DNA from: Pseudomonas sp. MPC6
GTDB taxonomy: Bacteria > Pseudomonadota > Gammaproteobacteria > Pseudomonadales > Pseudomonadaceae
Assembly: GCF_006094435.1 (NCBI RefSeq)
Contig: NZ_CP034783.1
Span: forward strand, 6,723,001-6,787,000
Length of the DNA: 64,000 bases
Reading direction: 5' to 3'
Below, piece after piece: positions 48,133 to 57,089 of the stretch (positions within the stretch are counted from its first letter, which is position 1; the number at the start of each line of letters is the position of its first letter). The notes below the pieces were generated by a model. That model was not told where the DNA came from and did not search any database. It saw only the letters and a list, made by a program, of their open reading frames with translations. Both the position numbers and the translations under genes were made by a program.

Positions 48133-48738
48133 ATGACCGAACCTGCGCTGCTGCCCCGCCCGCAACTTCGACGCATGCTGCGCAAGGCCCGCCGCGCATT
48201 GACCCCCGGTCAACAGCGCCAGGCTGCTCGCGGGCTGTACAAGCAACTGGCCCAACAGCCTTTGTTCCGGCGCGCCAGACACATCTCGCTGTACCTGCCT
48301 ACCGACGGTGAAATCGATCCGCGGGTGCTGCTGCGTGCCGCGCAACGCCGAGGCAAGGCCACTTATCTGCCAGTGCTCAGTGCCTGGCCGCGCACCAAAA
48401 TGGTGTTCCAGCGAGTTCGCCCTGGCGAAAAGCTCAAACCCAATCGTTTCCGCATTCTCGAACCCCGGCATAACCTCGCCCGACAACGCAAAGTCTGGGC
48501 GCTGGACCTGGTGCTGCTGCCATTGGTCGGGTTTGACGATGTCGGCGGACGCCTGGGCATGGGCGGCGGCTTCTACGATCGCAGCCTGGCGTACCTGGCG
48601 CGACGCAAAAACTGGCGCAAGCCGACGTTATTGGGCCTGGCCCATGAATGTCAGAAGGTAGAACGGTTGGCTCAGGCCAGCTGGGATGTGCCGTTACAGG
48701 GAACGGTTACGGACAAGGCCTGGTATTACGCAGGCTAG
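48133..48738 (+). CDS. fau: 5-formyltetrahydrofolate cyclo-ligase (YgfA/Fau)
   Basis: A 201-aa protein. ATP/folate motifs: LYLPTDGEIDPRVLL and LVLLPLVGFDDVGGRLGMGGGFYDR. It converts 5-formyl-THF to 5,10-methenyl-THF. The zapA-ssrS-fau order is a conserved linkage. Confidence 0.95.
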   Translation: MTEPALLPRPQLRRMLRKARRALTPGQQRQAARGLYKQLAQQPLFRRARHISLYLPTDGEIDPRVLLRAAQRRGKATYLPVLSAWPRTKMVFQRVRPGEKLKPNRFRILEPRHNLARQRKVWALDLVLLPLVGFDDVGGRLGMGGGFYDRSLAYLARRKNWRKPTLLGLAHECQKVERLAQASWDVPLQGTVTDKAWYYAG

Positions 48739-48773
48739 ACGCCACTGCGATCAGCGGCGTCGGCAGGACAGCT

Positions 48774-48938
48774 TCAGCGCTTGAAGGCTGACGACTGTTG
48801 TTGCAGTTGCTGTTGCTGCGCGATCTCGATCGGTGCATCAGGAGCATTGTTCCACAGGCTTTGGGCATAGCCGGTGGTCACCACGCCGAGGCCGAACAAA
48901 ATCACCAAAATCCATAGTAAATCCGGTTTGCGTTTCAT
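48774..48938 (-). CDS. Small 54-aa membrane protein
   Basis: Translates as MKRKPDLLWILVILFGLGVV, TTGYAQSLWNNAPDAPIEIA, QQQQLQQQSSAFKR. One transmembrane segment (residues about 8-25), positive N-terminus and a Gln-rich tail. It follows GGGAGG. A similarly placed small gene occurs in PAO1. Function unknown. Confidence 0.75.
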   Translation of the reverse strand: MKRKPDLLWILVILFGLGVVTTGYAQSLWNNAPDAPIEIAQQQQLQQQSSAFKR

Positions 48939-49132
48939 CGATTGCCTCCCAAAGGCACATCAACACGATGACAGCAGCGGTATCCGTTGTAGGCCGTGCA
49001 GCAGCGTCTAGCTAAGAAGGGCGGCATTCTGCGACAACGTGAACCGACACGCAAACGCTGGCGTCAACCGACCGTCGGTTTGTCATAAAATTGCCGGACA
49101 ACTTGCCCACTTACCTCGCAAGGAGCAAAACC

Positions 49133-49582
49133 ATGGCCTATTGGCTGATGAAATCCGAGCCCGACGAACTCTCGATCAAGGATCTGGAGAAGCTCGGCAA
49201 AGCGCGCTGGGACGGGGTTCGCAACTACCAGGCACGTAATTTCCTGCGGGCCATGGCGGTGGGCGACGAGTTTTTCTTTTACCACTCCAGCTGCCCCGAA
49301 CCGGGCATTGCCGGAATCGGCAAGATTGTCGAAGCCGCGTACCCGGACCCGACGGCGCTGGAGCCGGAGAGTCATTACTTCGATCCGAAGGCCACGGCAG
49401 AGAAAAACGCCTGGAGCGCGATTGATGTTGCGCATGTGGAGACGTTTTCCAAGGTGTTGAAGCTGGATTATCTGAAGCAGCAGACGGCGCTGGCCGAGAT
49501 GCCACTGGTGCAGAAAGGCTCGCGACTGTCAGTGATGCCCGTCACCGCTGAGCAATGGACGGCGGTGCTTGGTCTGCGCTAA
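49133..49582 (+). CDS. EVE-domain protein
   Basis: ATG at 49133 after AAGGAG gives 149 aa (MAYWLMKSEPDELSIKDLEK). It carries the EVE (PUA-like) pattern WDGVRNYQARNFLRAM and FYHSSCPEPGIAGI. The fold binds modified bases (such as modified cytosine); the role in bacteria is unclear. Confidence 0.9.
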   Translation: MAYWLMKSEPDELSIKDLEKLGKARWDGVRNYQARNFLRAMAVGDEFFFYHSSCPEPGIAGIGKIVEAAYPDPTALEPESHYFDPKATAEKNAWSAIDVAHVETFSKVLKLDYLKQQTALAEMPLVQKGSRLSVMPVTAEQWTAVLGLR

Positions 49583-49711
49583 ATAAGGCAGGACCGCCCG
49601 TCACTCTGGCTTACTTCACCGATCGGTCAGGTTTGACCCTCAGTTGACGGACATCAAGTCGCTCAGGCGCGTGCCTGTCAGACTACGGCGCTACAGATGC
49701 AGGATGCCTAC

Positions 49712-50677
49712 ATGTCGACGCACAGCCGTTCTTCGCTTTTCTTCGCTTTTTTACTGGGGGCTTTGCTCCTGGCCGCCGGGGGATTCGGTTACTGGAAGTC
49801 GACGCTTAACCGACTGCCCGAAGGGTTGTATGTCGGCAATGGTCGGCTTGAAGCCACTGAAGTGCAGATCGCCAGCAAGACACCCGGCCGGCTGGCTGAA
49901 GTACTGGTGGACGAAGGCGACAAAGTAACCAAAGGTCAACTGCTGGCCCGCATGGACACCCGCACCCTTGAAGCCCAGCGCAGGCAGGCTGAAGCCGAAG
50001 TAATACGCGCCCGGGAAAACCTCTCCGCCGCCCAGGCCAATGTGCAACTGCGCCAGAGTGAGCAACTGCTTGCCCATCAAGAGCTCAAACGCTCCCAGGA
50101 ACTGTTCAAGCGCGGTTTCGCCAGTGGCCAGATCATCGACCAGCAGCAGTCGCGCTTCGACACTGGCAACGCGGCCGTCGCCGCGGCCCGCGCTCAAGTG
50201 TCCGCGGTCGGTGCAGGCATTGGCGCAGCGCAGGCAGAAGTCGCTCAGTTAACCAGCGAAATTGACGACAGCAGCCTTCGGGCCCCCATCGACGGAGTGA
50301 TTCAGCTTCGCATGGCCGAACCCGGTGAAGTGCTCGGCGCCGGTGGGCGGGTACTGCTGCTGATTGACCCGAACGACCAATACATGAACCTCTATCTTGC
50401 AGCATCCGTGGCCGGACGCCTGGCGGTCGGCGATGAAGCGCGGATCTTGCTGGACGCCCTCCCCGGTCAGCCGTTGCCGGCAAAAATCAGCTTCGTGGCG
50501 GCCAAATCGCAGTTCACGCCCAAAGAAGTCGAGACCCGTGACGAGCGTCAGAAACTGGTGTTTCGGGTCAAGCTGCACCTGACCCAACCCAGCGCCGTGC
50601 CCCAGGCCAAACCGGGGATGCCCGGTAATGGTTATGTGCGCACCGCTCCTATTGACTGGCCGGCCAATCTTCAATGA
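49712..50677 (+). CDS. HlyD-family membrane-fusion protein (YhiI-like)
   Basis: ATG at 49712 gives 321 aa; the frame also opens at 49697. A signal anchor (SLFFAFLLGALLLAAGGFGYW) is followed by a lipoyl/hairpin domain (QIASKTPGRLAEVLVDEGDK and coiled-coil LEAQRRQAEAEVIRARENLS). It overlaps the RbbA-like gene by 4 bases and links the inner-membrane exporter to the outside. The E. coli yhiI-rbbA-yhhJ operon has the same order. Confidence 0.9.
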   Translation: MSTHSRSSLFFAFLLGALLLAAGGFGYWKSTLNRLPEGLYVGNGRLEATEVQIASKTPGRLAEVLVDEGDKVTKGQLLARMDTRTLEAQRRQAEAEVIRARENLSAAQANVQLRQSEQLLAHQELKRSQELFKRGFASGQIIDQQQSRFDTGNAAVAAARAQVSAVGAGIGAAQAEVAQLTSEIDDSSLRAPIDGVIQLRMAEPGEVLGAGGRVLLLIDPNDQYMNLYLAASVAGRLAVGDEARILLDALPGQPLPAKISFVAAKSQFTPKEVETRDERQKLVFRVKLHLTQPSAVPQAKPGMPGNGYVRTAPIDWPANLQ

Positions 50678-53397
50678 CCGGCCTGGCACTGCATGCCACC
50701 CGCCTTCAGCACCGTTATGGTCAACAGCAGGCGCTGACCGACATCACATTCAGCCTGCCCGCCGGTACCCGGTGCGGGTTGATTGGTCCGGATGGCGCCG
50801 GTAAATCCAGCCTGCTGGGATTGATCGCCGGCGTGAAGACATTACAAGACGGCCAACTGGAAGTGCTCGGTGGCTCGATCCAGGACCGGCGCCACCGCAA
50901 CAGCCTCTACTCGCGTATCGCGTTCATGCCTCAAGGCCTGGGCGGCAACCTGTACCCTGATCTCTCGATCCGCGAGAACATTCACTTCTTCGCCACACTG
51001 TTCGGGCTGTCGGGGGCGGAGTGCGATCAGCGCATGCAGAGTCTGTTGCTTGCCACTGATCTACTGCGGTTTGCCGAGCGCCCAGCCGGCAAGCTATCGG
51101 GCGGGATGAAACAGAAGCTCGGCCTCTGTTGTGCGCTGATCCATGAACCGGACCTATTGATCCTCGATGAACCGACCACTGGCGTCGATCCATTGTCCCG
51201 GCGGCGCTTCTGGGAGTTGATTGATGACGTTCGGCGCCAACGCCCGCAACTGACGCTACTGGTCGCCACCGCGTACATGGAAGAGGCCGAGCAGTTCGAA
51301 CACTGCCTGATGCTCGATGACGGCAAGCTGATCGCCGCCGGTTTGACCCGCGAACTGGAGACGGTTACTCCTGGTGGCAAACTTGATGAAGCCTTCACCC
51401 ACTTTCAGGGCGACACCGGTCATGACAACCAGCCGCTACTGATCCCTCCTCGAACCAATGCCACAACCGACATCGCCATCGAAGCCCATGACCTGACCCT
51501 GCGCTTCGGCGATTTCACGGCTGTGGACAAGGTCAGCTTCGCCATCGGCCGCGGCGAAATCTTCGGGTTTCTGGGCTCCAACGGCTGCGGCAAAACCACC
51601 ACCATGAAAGTGCTCACCGGGCTTATTCCGGCCAGCGAAGGCCGTGCCACGTTGCTGGGCAATCCGGTGAACGCCAAGGATCTGGCCACCCGCAAACGCG
51701 TTGGTTTCATGTCCCAGAGTTTCTCTTTGTATGGCGAACTCAGCGTCCGGCAGAACCTGGACTTGCACGCGCGACTGTTCGATTTGCCCAAGGCCGACAG
51801 CGCTCAGCGCATCGACGAGCTGATCCAGCGTTTCAACCTGGGCAGCGTTGCCCATCAGCCCTCCGGTGCGTTGCCGCTTGGCCTGCGCCAACGCTTGTCC
51901 CTGGCGGTGGCGGTGCTGCATCGCCCGGAAGTGCTGATCCTTGACGAACCGACTTCCGGTGTCGACCCGGCGGCCCGAGACGATTTCTGGCGGCTGCTGA
52001 TCGAACTGTCCCGCGAACAGGGCGTGACGATTTTCCTGTCCACCCATTTCATGAACGAAGCCCAGCGCTGCGACCGCATCTCATTGATGCACGCCGGCAA
52101 GGTATTGGCCTGCGACACCCCGGCAGCCCTGCAACAGCAGTTCAAGGGCCAGACACTGGAGGCGGCGTTCGTCACCTGTCTGGAACAGGCCCAGGGCCCG
52201 ATCGCAACGGCGCCGTCGCCAGCGTCCGTCGACGCGACGCTCGTACCGATCACACCGATGAAAGATCACGGCTTCAGTTTTGGACGACTGCGGGCACTGG
52301 CGAGTCGTGAAAGCAAGGAGCTGCTGCGCGATAAAGTGCGCATGGCCTTCGCCCTGCTCGGGGCGATTCTCATGATGGTGATCTTCGGCTACGGCATTTC
52401 CCTGGATGTGGAAAAACTCGCCTTCGCGGTTTACGACCAGGACCAGACCCCGCAAAGCCGGGCTTATCTGGAAGCCTTCCGCGGCTCCCGTTACTTCGAT
52501 GAGCAACCCTCCATAAGTGATGCGGCGCAGTTGCATCGACGATTACAACGCTCGGAAATCAAACTGGCGCTGGAGATCCCGCCTGGATTCGGCCGAGACC
52601 TGTTCGCCGGCCGCCAACCCACGGTGGCGGCCTGGCTCGATGGCGGCATGCCGTTTCGCGCCGAAACCAGCCGCAACTATGTGGAAGCGGTCCACCTGGC
52701 CAACCTGGAGCAATTGGCCGAGCAGTCCAGCCCGGCGCTGAACCGGCAAGCATCGGCCAAACTGGAAACCCGCTTCCGCTACAACCAGGACGTCATCAGC
52801 GTCAACGCCATCGGTCCCGGGGTGATGGCGCTGATCCTGGCGTTCATCCCGGCCATGCTGACTGCCCTGGGCATCGTGCGGGAGAAGGAGTTAGGCTCGA
52901 TCACCAACTTCTACGCTACACCGCTGACCCGCCTGGAGTTCCTGTTAGGTAAACAGGTGCCGTATCTGGCCGTCAGCCTGATCAACCTCGCCGTCCTGAC
53001 GGCCATGAATCGCTGGCTGTTCGGCGTGCCCTTCAAGGGCAGCGCACTGACCCTGGCTTTCGGCGGGCTGCTCTACGTGCTGGCGACCACCAGCATGGGT
53101 CTGTTGATTTCAGCATTCACCCGAACCCAGATTGCCGCCATCCTCGGTACCATGATCATCACCAGTCTGCCGACCATTCAGTTTTCCGGCTTGATTGTGC
53201 CGCGCTCGTCCCTTGATGGCGCGGCCGCAGTCATGGGGATGCTGTTTCCGGCGGGCTACTTCCTCGACATCGCCGTCGGCACCTTTACCAAGGCGCTGGA
53301 TATCCGGCAGTTGTGGCCGCAATGCCTGGCACTGTTCGGATTCTTTCTCGCGTTCACCGGGCTTAGCCTGGCCATGCTGAAAAAGCAGGAGGTCTGA
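50674..53397 (+). CDS. rbbA: Fused ABC ATPase-permease, RbbA-like
   Basis: A 907-aa protein with two nucleotide-binding domains, Walker A about residues 38-45 (GPDGAGKSS) and 301-308 (GSNGCGKTT), then an ABC-2 type membrane part from about residue 540. Length and architecture match E. coli RbbA, which associates with ribosomes. Order HlyD-ATPase-permease points to export; a ribosome role would be inference from the family. Confidence 0.88.
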   Translation: MTGLALHATRLQHRYGQQQALTDITFSLPAGTRCGLIGPDGAGKSSLLGLIAGVKTLQDGQLEVLGGSIQDRRHRNSLYSRIAFMPQGLGGNLYPDLSIRENIHFFATLFGLSGAECDQRMQSLLLATDLLRFAERPAGKLSGGMKQKLGLCCALIHEPDLLILDEPTTGVDPLSRRRFWELIDDVRRQRPQLTLLVATAYMEEAEQFEHCLMLDDGKLIAAGLTRELETVTPGGKLDEAFTHFQGDTGHDNQPLLIPPRTNATTDIAIEAHDLTLRFGDFTAVDKVSFAIGRGEIFGFLGSNGCGKTTTMKVLTGLIPASEGRATLLGNPVNAKDLATRKRVGFMSQSFSLYGELSVRQNLDLHARLFDLPKADSAQRIDELIQRFNLGSVAHQPSGALPLGLRQRLSLAVAVLHRPEVLILDEPTSGVDPAARDDFWRLLIELSREQGVTIFLSTHFMNEAQRCDRISLMHAGKVLACDTPAALQQQFKGQTLEAAFVTCLEQAQGPIATAPSPASVDATLVPITPMKDHGFSFGRLRALASRESKELLRDKVRMAFALLGAILMMVIFGYGISLDVEKLAFAVYDQDQTPQSRAYLEAFRGSRYFDEQPSISDAAQLHRRLQRSEIKLALEIPPGFGRDLFAGRQPTVAAWLDGGMPFRAETSRNYVEAVHLANLEQLAEQSSPALNRQASAKLETRFRYNQDVISVNAIGPGVMALILAFIPAMLTALGIVREKELGSITNFYATPLTRLEFLLGKQVPYLAVSLINLAVLTAMNRWLFGVPFKGSALTLAFGGLLYVLATTSMGLLISAFTRTQIAAILGTMIITSLPTIQFSGLIVPRSSLDGAAAVMGMLFPAGYFLDIAVGTFTKALDIRQLWPQCLALFGFFLAFTGLSLAMLKKQEV

Positions 53398-54515
53398 TGC
53401 ACAAGCTTGCGCACATCCTGCGCCTTGGCCTCAAGGAACTCACGAGCCTGCGACACGACAGCGTGTTGCTACTGTTCCTGTTCTACGCCTTTACCGTGGC
53501 GATCTACATGCCGGCCGCGGGCTCCGTGATCGGCGTGCACAACGCCAGTGTGGCCATGGTCGATGAAGATCACAGCCGCCTGTCACGACAACTGGCCCAA
53601 GCCCTGCAACCACCGGAATTCCAGCCGCCGGTGTCGCTGCCCTATGAACAAATGGACGAAATGCTGGACAGCGGGCGATACACCTTCGTGATCAATGTTC
53701 CGGCAAATTTTCAGGCGGATCTGTTGGCCGGCCGCCAACCGGCGGTGCAGGTCAACGTCGACGCCACGGCCATGAGCCAGGCCTTCATGGGCGCGGGTTA
53801 CATCGGACGGATTTTCCAGCGCGAGCTGCTGACCTACAGCGGCCAGGGCGATGCGGCGAGCAAGCCCCCCGCGCTGCTGACGACGCGAGCGCTGTTCAAT
53901 ATCAACCTGGAGGGTGGCTGGTTCCTGGCGGTGATTCAGATCGTCAACAACATCACCATCCTCGCCATCATCCTGACCGGCACAGCGCTGCTGCGTGAGC
54001 GCGAACACGGCACCCTCGACCATTTGCTGGTGCTGCCGCTGACGGCGCTGGAGATCATGCTGGCAAAAATCTGGAGCAATATGCTGGTGGTGGTGCTCTG
54101 CACCTGGGTGTCGCTGGAAGTGATAGTCAAAGGCGCGCTCGGCGTGCCGCTGGCCGGCTCCATGACCTTATTTTTGCTGGTGACAGCGGTTTATCTGTTC
54201 GCCAGCACGGCGCTGGGAATATTCCTCGCCACCCTCGCCCGCTCGACACCGCAGTTCGGCCTGTTGGCGATTCCGGTGATTATCCCGATGTTGCTGCTAT
54301 CAGGCGGCAGTACGCCACTCGACAGCATGCCGCAATGGCTGCAATGGGTGATGCAGTGCTCGCCATCGACTCACTTCGTCAGCCTCAGCGCCGCGATACT
54401 GTTTCGCGACGCCGGCATCAGTGTGGTGTGGCCGGATTTGCTGGCACTGAGCACCATCGGTCTGCTGTTTTTTACCATTGCGCTGATGCGGTTTCGCAAG
54501 AGCCTGGCGTCCTGA
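53397..54515 (+). CDS. ABC-2 type permease (YhhJ-like)
   Basis: A 372-aa permease with a first TM at residues 20-40 (VLLLFLFYAFTVAIYMPAAG), a large periplasmic loop and five or so C-terminal TMs. TGATG start-stop coupling with the RbbA-like gene. It acts as the second membrane half of the exporter. Confidence 0.9.
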   Translation: MHKLAHILRLGLKELTSLRHDSVLLLFLFYAFTVAIYMPAAGSVIGVHNASVAMVDEDHSRLSRQLAQALQPPEFQPPVSLPYEQMDEMLDSGRYTFVINVPANFQADLLAGRQPAVQVNVDATAMSQAFMGAGYIGRIFQRELLTYSGQGDAASKPPALLTTRALFNINLEGGWFLAVIQIVNNITILAIILTGTALLREREHGTLDHLLVLPLTALEIMLAKIWSNMLVVVLCTWVSLEVIVKGALGVPLAGSMTLFLLVTAVYLFASTALGIFLATLARSTPQFGLLAIPVIIPMLLLSGGSTPLDSMPQWLQWVMQCSPSTHFVSLSAAILFRDAGISVVWPDLLALSTIGLLFFTIALMRFRKSLAS

Positions 54516-54553
54516 CAGACCGCGTCGCCCCCTTCGCCGGAACAGCGAAAAAC

Positions 54554-54961
54554 TTACTGAATGATGAGGTTGTTGAACAACAAATCCTCGACCACCGGCT
54601 TGCCGGTCTCATCGCTCATCACTTGTCGGGTCTGCTTCAGGGCCTCCTGACGCAGCTTCTCCTTGGCCTCGACATTGTTCATCGCCTCGGTGCTCTGCTG
54701 CGCAAACAACCCCACCAACTGATTACGAATCAGCGGTTCATTGGCCTTCACCAGCTTGGTCGCCTCGTCCCCGGTCACCCGCAACGCCACATCAGCCTTG
54801 TAGACCTTGAGCTTCGGCGTACCGTCCAGCCCATAGTTACCCACGAACGGCGGGCTCAAGGTGATGTAATTGACCTTCGGCGCTTCACCTTCCTTGGCTT
54901 CTTCGGCCACCGCTGCCACAGGTAGAGACAGGGCCAGCAACAACATGATCCACGCTTTCAC
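54554..54961 (-). CDS. FliL-family protein, not in a flagellar locus
   Basis: A GTG start at 54961 after AAGGAGCGAAGT gives 135 aa. A signal peptide (AWIMLLLALSLPVAAVA) replaces the usual FliL transmembrane helix. The FliL core is seen in FVGNYGLDGTPKLKVYKADV, KANEPLIRNQLVGLFAQQST and the tail VVEDLLFNNLIIQ. No flagellar genes nearby. Probably periplasmic. Confidence 0.8.
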   Translation of the reverse strand: MKAWIMLLLALSLPVAAVAEEAKEGEAPKVNYITLSPPFVGNYGLDGTPKLKVYKADVALRVTGDEATKLVKANEPLIRNQLVGLFAQQSTEAMNNVEAKEKLRQEALKQTRQVMSDETGKPVVEDLLFNNLIIQ

Positions 54962-55111
54962 ACTTCGCTCCTTATCCGGTTTGCGGCCTAGCATATCGAC
55001 CCGCCGCGCCAGCACAAGCTTATAGCGGCCTATAAGGGCGGGGCATGCTCGTTGACCCTTCAATTCACACACCTACACTTATCGGCCATCACTCCCAAAG
55101 GAATAGCCCTG

Positions 55112-56089
55112 ATGAAAGCCGTGCTGTGCAAAGCCTTCGGCCCTGCCGAATCGCTGGTGCTGGAAGACGTCGCCAGCCCTGTCGCGAAGAAGAATGAAAT
55201 CCTGCTGGAAGTGCACGCCGCGGGGGTGAATTTCCCCGACACGCTGATCATCGAGGGCAAATACCAGTTCAAGCCGCCCTTCCCCTTTTCCCCCGGTGGC
55301 GAAGCGGCGGGCGTGATCCGTGCGGTGGGCGAAAAAGTCAGCCACCTGAAGGTCGGCGACCGGGTCATGGCCCTGACCGGCTGGGGCAGCTTTGCCGAAG
55401 AAGTGGCGGTGCCGGGCTATAACGCAATGCCGATCCCGCCGTCCATGGACTTCAACACCGCCGCCGCCTTCAGCATGACTTATGGCACCTCGATGCACGC
55501 GCTCAAGCAACGGGGCCATCTGCAGCCGGGTGAAACCCTGCTGGTGCTCGGCGCTTCCGGCGGTGTCGGCCTGGCAGCGGTGGAAATCGGCAAAGCCATG
55601 GGCGCCCGGGTGATCGCTGCCGCCAGCAGCGCGGAAAAACTCGCCGTGGCCAAGGCGGCCGGCGCCGACGAGTTGATCAACTACAGCGAAACCAGCCTCA
55701 AGGACGAAATCAAGCGCCTGACCGACGGCCAGGGTGCCGACGTGATCTACGATCCGGTCGGCGGCGACCTGTTCGACCAGGCCATCCGCGCCATCGCCTG
55801 GAACGGGCGCCTGCTGGTGGTCGGTTTCGCCAGCGGCCGCATTCCGGAACTGCCGGTTAACCTGGCGCTGCTCAAAGGTGCAGCCGTGGTCGGCGTGTTC
55901 TGGGGCTCGTTTGCCCAGCGCCAGCCTCAGGACAACGCGGCAAACTTCCAGCAATTGTTTGGCTGGTTTGCCGAGGGCAAGCTGAAGCCGCTGGTGTCGC
56001 AGGTGTATCCATTGGGCAATGCGGCGCAGGCGATCAATGATCTGGGTCAGCGCAAGGCGGTTGGCAAGGTGGTGGTACAGGTTCGCTGA
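55112..56089 (+). CDS. NADPH:quinone oxidoreductase family protein
   Basis: ATG at 55112 gives 325 aa. MDR superfamily without the zinc cysteine sets: coenzyme motif LVLGASGGVGLAAVEIGKAM (GxGGVG) and PGGEAAGVIRAVGEKV. It reduces quinones or activated alkenes with NADPH. The PAO1 neighbour of glpT (PA5234) is the likely ortholog. Confidence 0.9.
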   Translation: MKAVLCKAFGPAESLVLEDVASPVAKKNEILLEVHAAGVNFPDTLIIEGKYQFKPPFPFSPGGEAAGVIRAVGEKVSHLKVGDRVMALTGWGSFAEEVAVPGYNAMPIPPSMDFNTAAAFSMTYGTSMHALKQRGHLQPGETLLVLGASGGVGLAAVEIGKAMGARVIAAASSAEKLAVAKAAGADELINYSETSLKDEIKRLTDGQGADVIYDPVGGDLFDQAIRAIAWNGRLLVVGFASGRIPELPVNLALLKGAAVVGVFWGSFAQRQPQDNAANFQQLFGWFAEGKLKPLVSQVYPLGNAAQAINDLGQRKAVGKVVVQVR

Positions 56090-56151
56090 ACCCCGTGGAG
56101 CGGTCTGGACCTCGAATGAATTATCCAGACCGCCTCATGACGAGCCGGACG

Positions 56152-56766
56152 CTACAACAGTTGCCGAATCTCCTCCGGCAGCAAACTCATGTATTTGAGC
56201 ACCGGGCCGCTGCGGCAGCTCCTGACAATGGTCGGCACACGCGTGTTCAGGTTGGCAATCCATTCCAGGCGCTGCTCCTTCGGTAATTGGGTGACGTGAA
56301 ACACGTTCGACAGATACGCCCGGGTGTAATGAAACGGCGCGGCATCCACCCACGCAGACTCCGGGACATTGAGCAGTTGCTCGTTGACGTCGCGACATTT
56401 CAATTTCTTGAGCCACTGGTTGGCGTGGATCGGCGAATCGAGATCCAGGCGGAATACCAGTGGAGCGATAATTTCCTGCTTCGCAGGCTTGTCTTTATCA
56501 ACCGTCCAAGGCCTGAACCGCCACTGCTCTATCGCAACCCTGCTCGCTTCGGCCAGGTCAGGATGATCGCTTTCCAGGATTCTCACCTTGCTCACCGAAC
56601 CATCGGCATTGGCGATGAACTCGACTCGGACATTGCCGGTTATGCCAGCCCTCAGAAGCGCTGGAGGATAAATCGGCTTGGGGTTGTTTTCCGGTATCAG
56701 AAAGAACTCCCCTGCCCTGATATCTGCCGATAAACCCAGCAACAGCACAAACGCAAACCACCGCAT
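56152..56766 (-). CDS. TonB-domain periplasmic protein
   Basis: ATG at 56766 after GGAGGGGAGGGGTT gives 204 aa. Signal peptide (AFVLLLGLSADIRA), then a TonB C-terminal-type domain in PPALLRAGITGNVRVEFIAN, SKVRILESDHPDLAEASRVA and IEQWRFRPW. There is no long Pro-rich spacer and the C-terminal 100 residues are extra (unfamiliar). It is more likely to interact with partners in the periplasm than to be classic TonB. Confidence 0.8.
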   Translation of the reverse strand: MRWFAFVLLLGLSADIRAGEFFLIPENNPKPIYPPALLRAGITGNVRVEFIANADGSVSKVRILESDHPDLAEASRVAIEQWRFRPWTVDKDKPAKQEIIAPLVFRLDLDSPIHANQWLKKLKCRDVNEQLLNVPESAWVDAAPFHYTRAYLSNVFHVTQLPKEQRLEWIANLNTRVPTIVRSCRSGPVLKYMSLLPEEIRQLL

Positions 56767-56962
56767 AACCCCTCCCCTCCATGATCGAAACACTAAAACT
56801 CCCTTGCAAAGCTTACGCAGCAGCGACCTGAAACAGAACGTCGCAACCTCTCCTTTGAACGAAGGACGCTTCCCAAAAACCAGTACTCATCCGGACAGAT
56901 GAGGCGCAAAGGATGGAAGTGGTAATCCTTCCTACAACGTCCTTCACTTACGTCTGAGCGAC

Positions 56963-56980
56963 ATGTTCGTAAGAGAACAT
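56963..56980 (+). promoter_or_regulatory. GlpR-like operator 1 upstream of glpT
   Basis: ATGTTCGTAAGAGAACAT, a dyad with 6-bp perfect arms, fits 15 of 18 positions of the E. coli GlpR core consensus (ATKYTCGWTAWCGAMCAT) as remembered. Confidence 0.65.
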
Positions 56981-57025
56981 ACGTCCGCCATAATTTCCGC
57001 TGTTTGACCACTGAGAAGCGGTGCT

Positions 57026-57043
57026 ATTTTCGGTAACGAAACT
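57026..57043 (+). promoter_or_regulatory. GlpR-like operator 2 upstream of glpT
   Basis: ATTTTCGGTAACGAAACT fits 15 of 18 consensus positions. It is 63 bases (about six turns) from operator 1 and overlaps a possible -10 (TATTTT at 57025) after a TTGACC at 57004. A repressor bound here would block glpT. Confidence 0.65.
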
Positions 57044-57089
57044 GTAACATTCGCATCCGCAGTCAAAACAAGAAATCTGGAGCTTTTGA

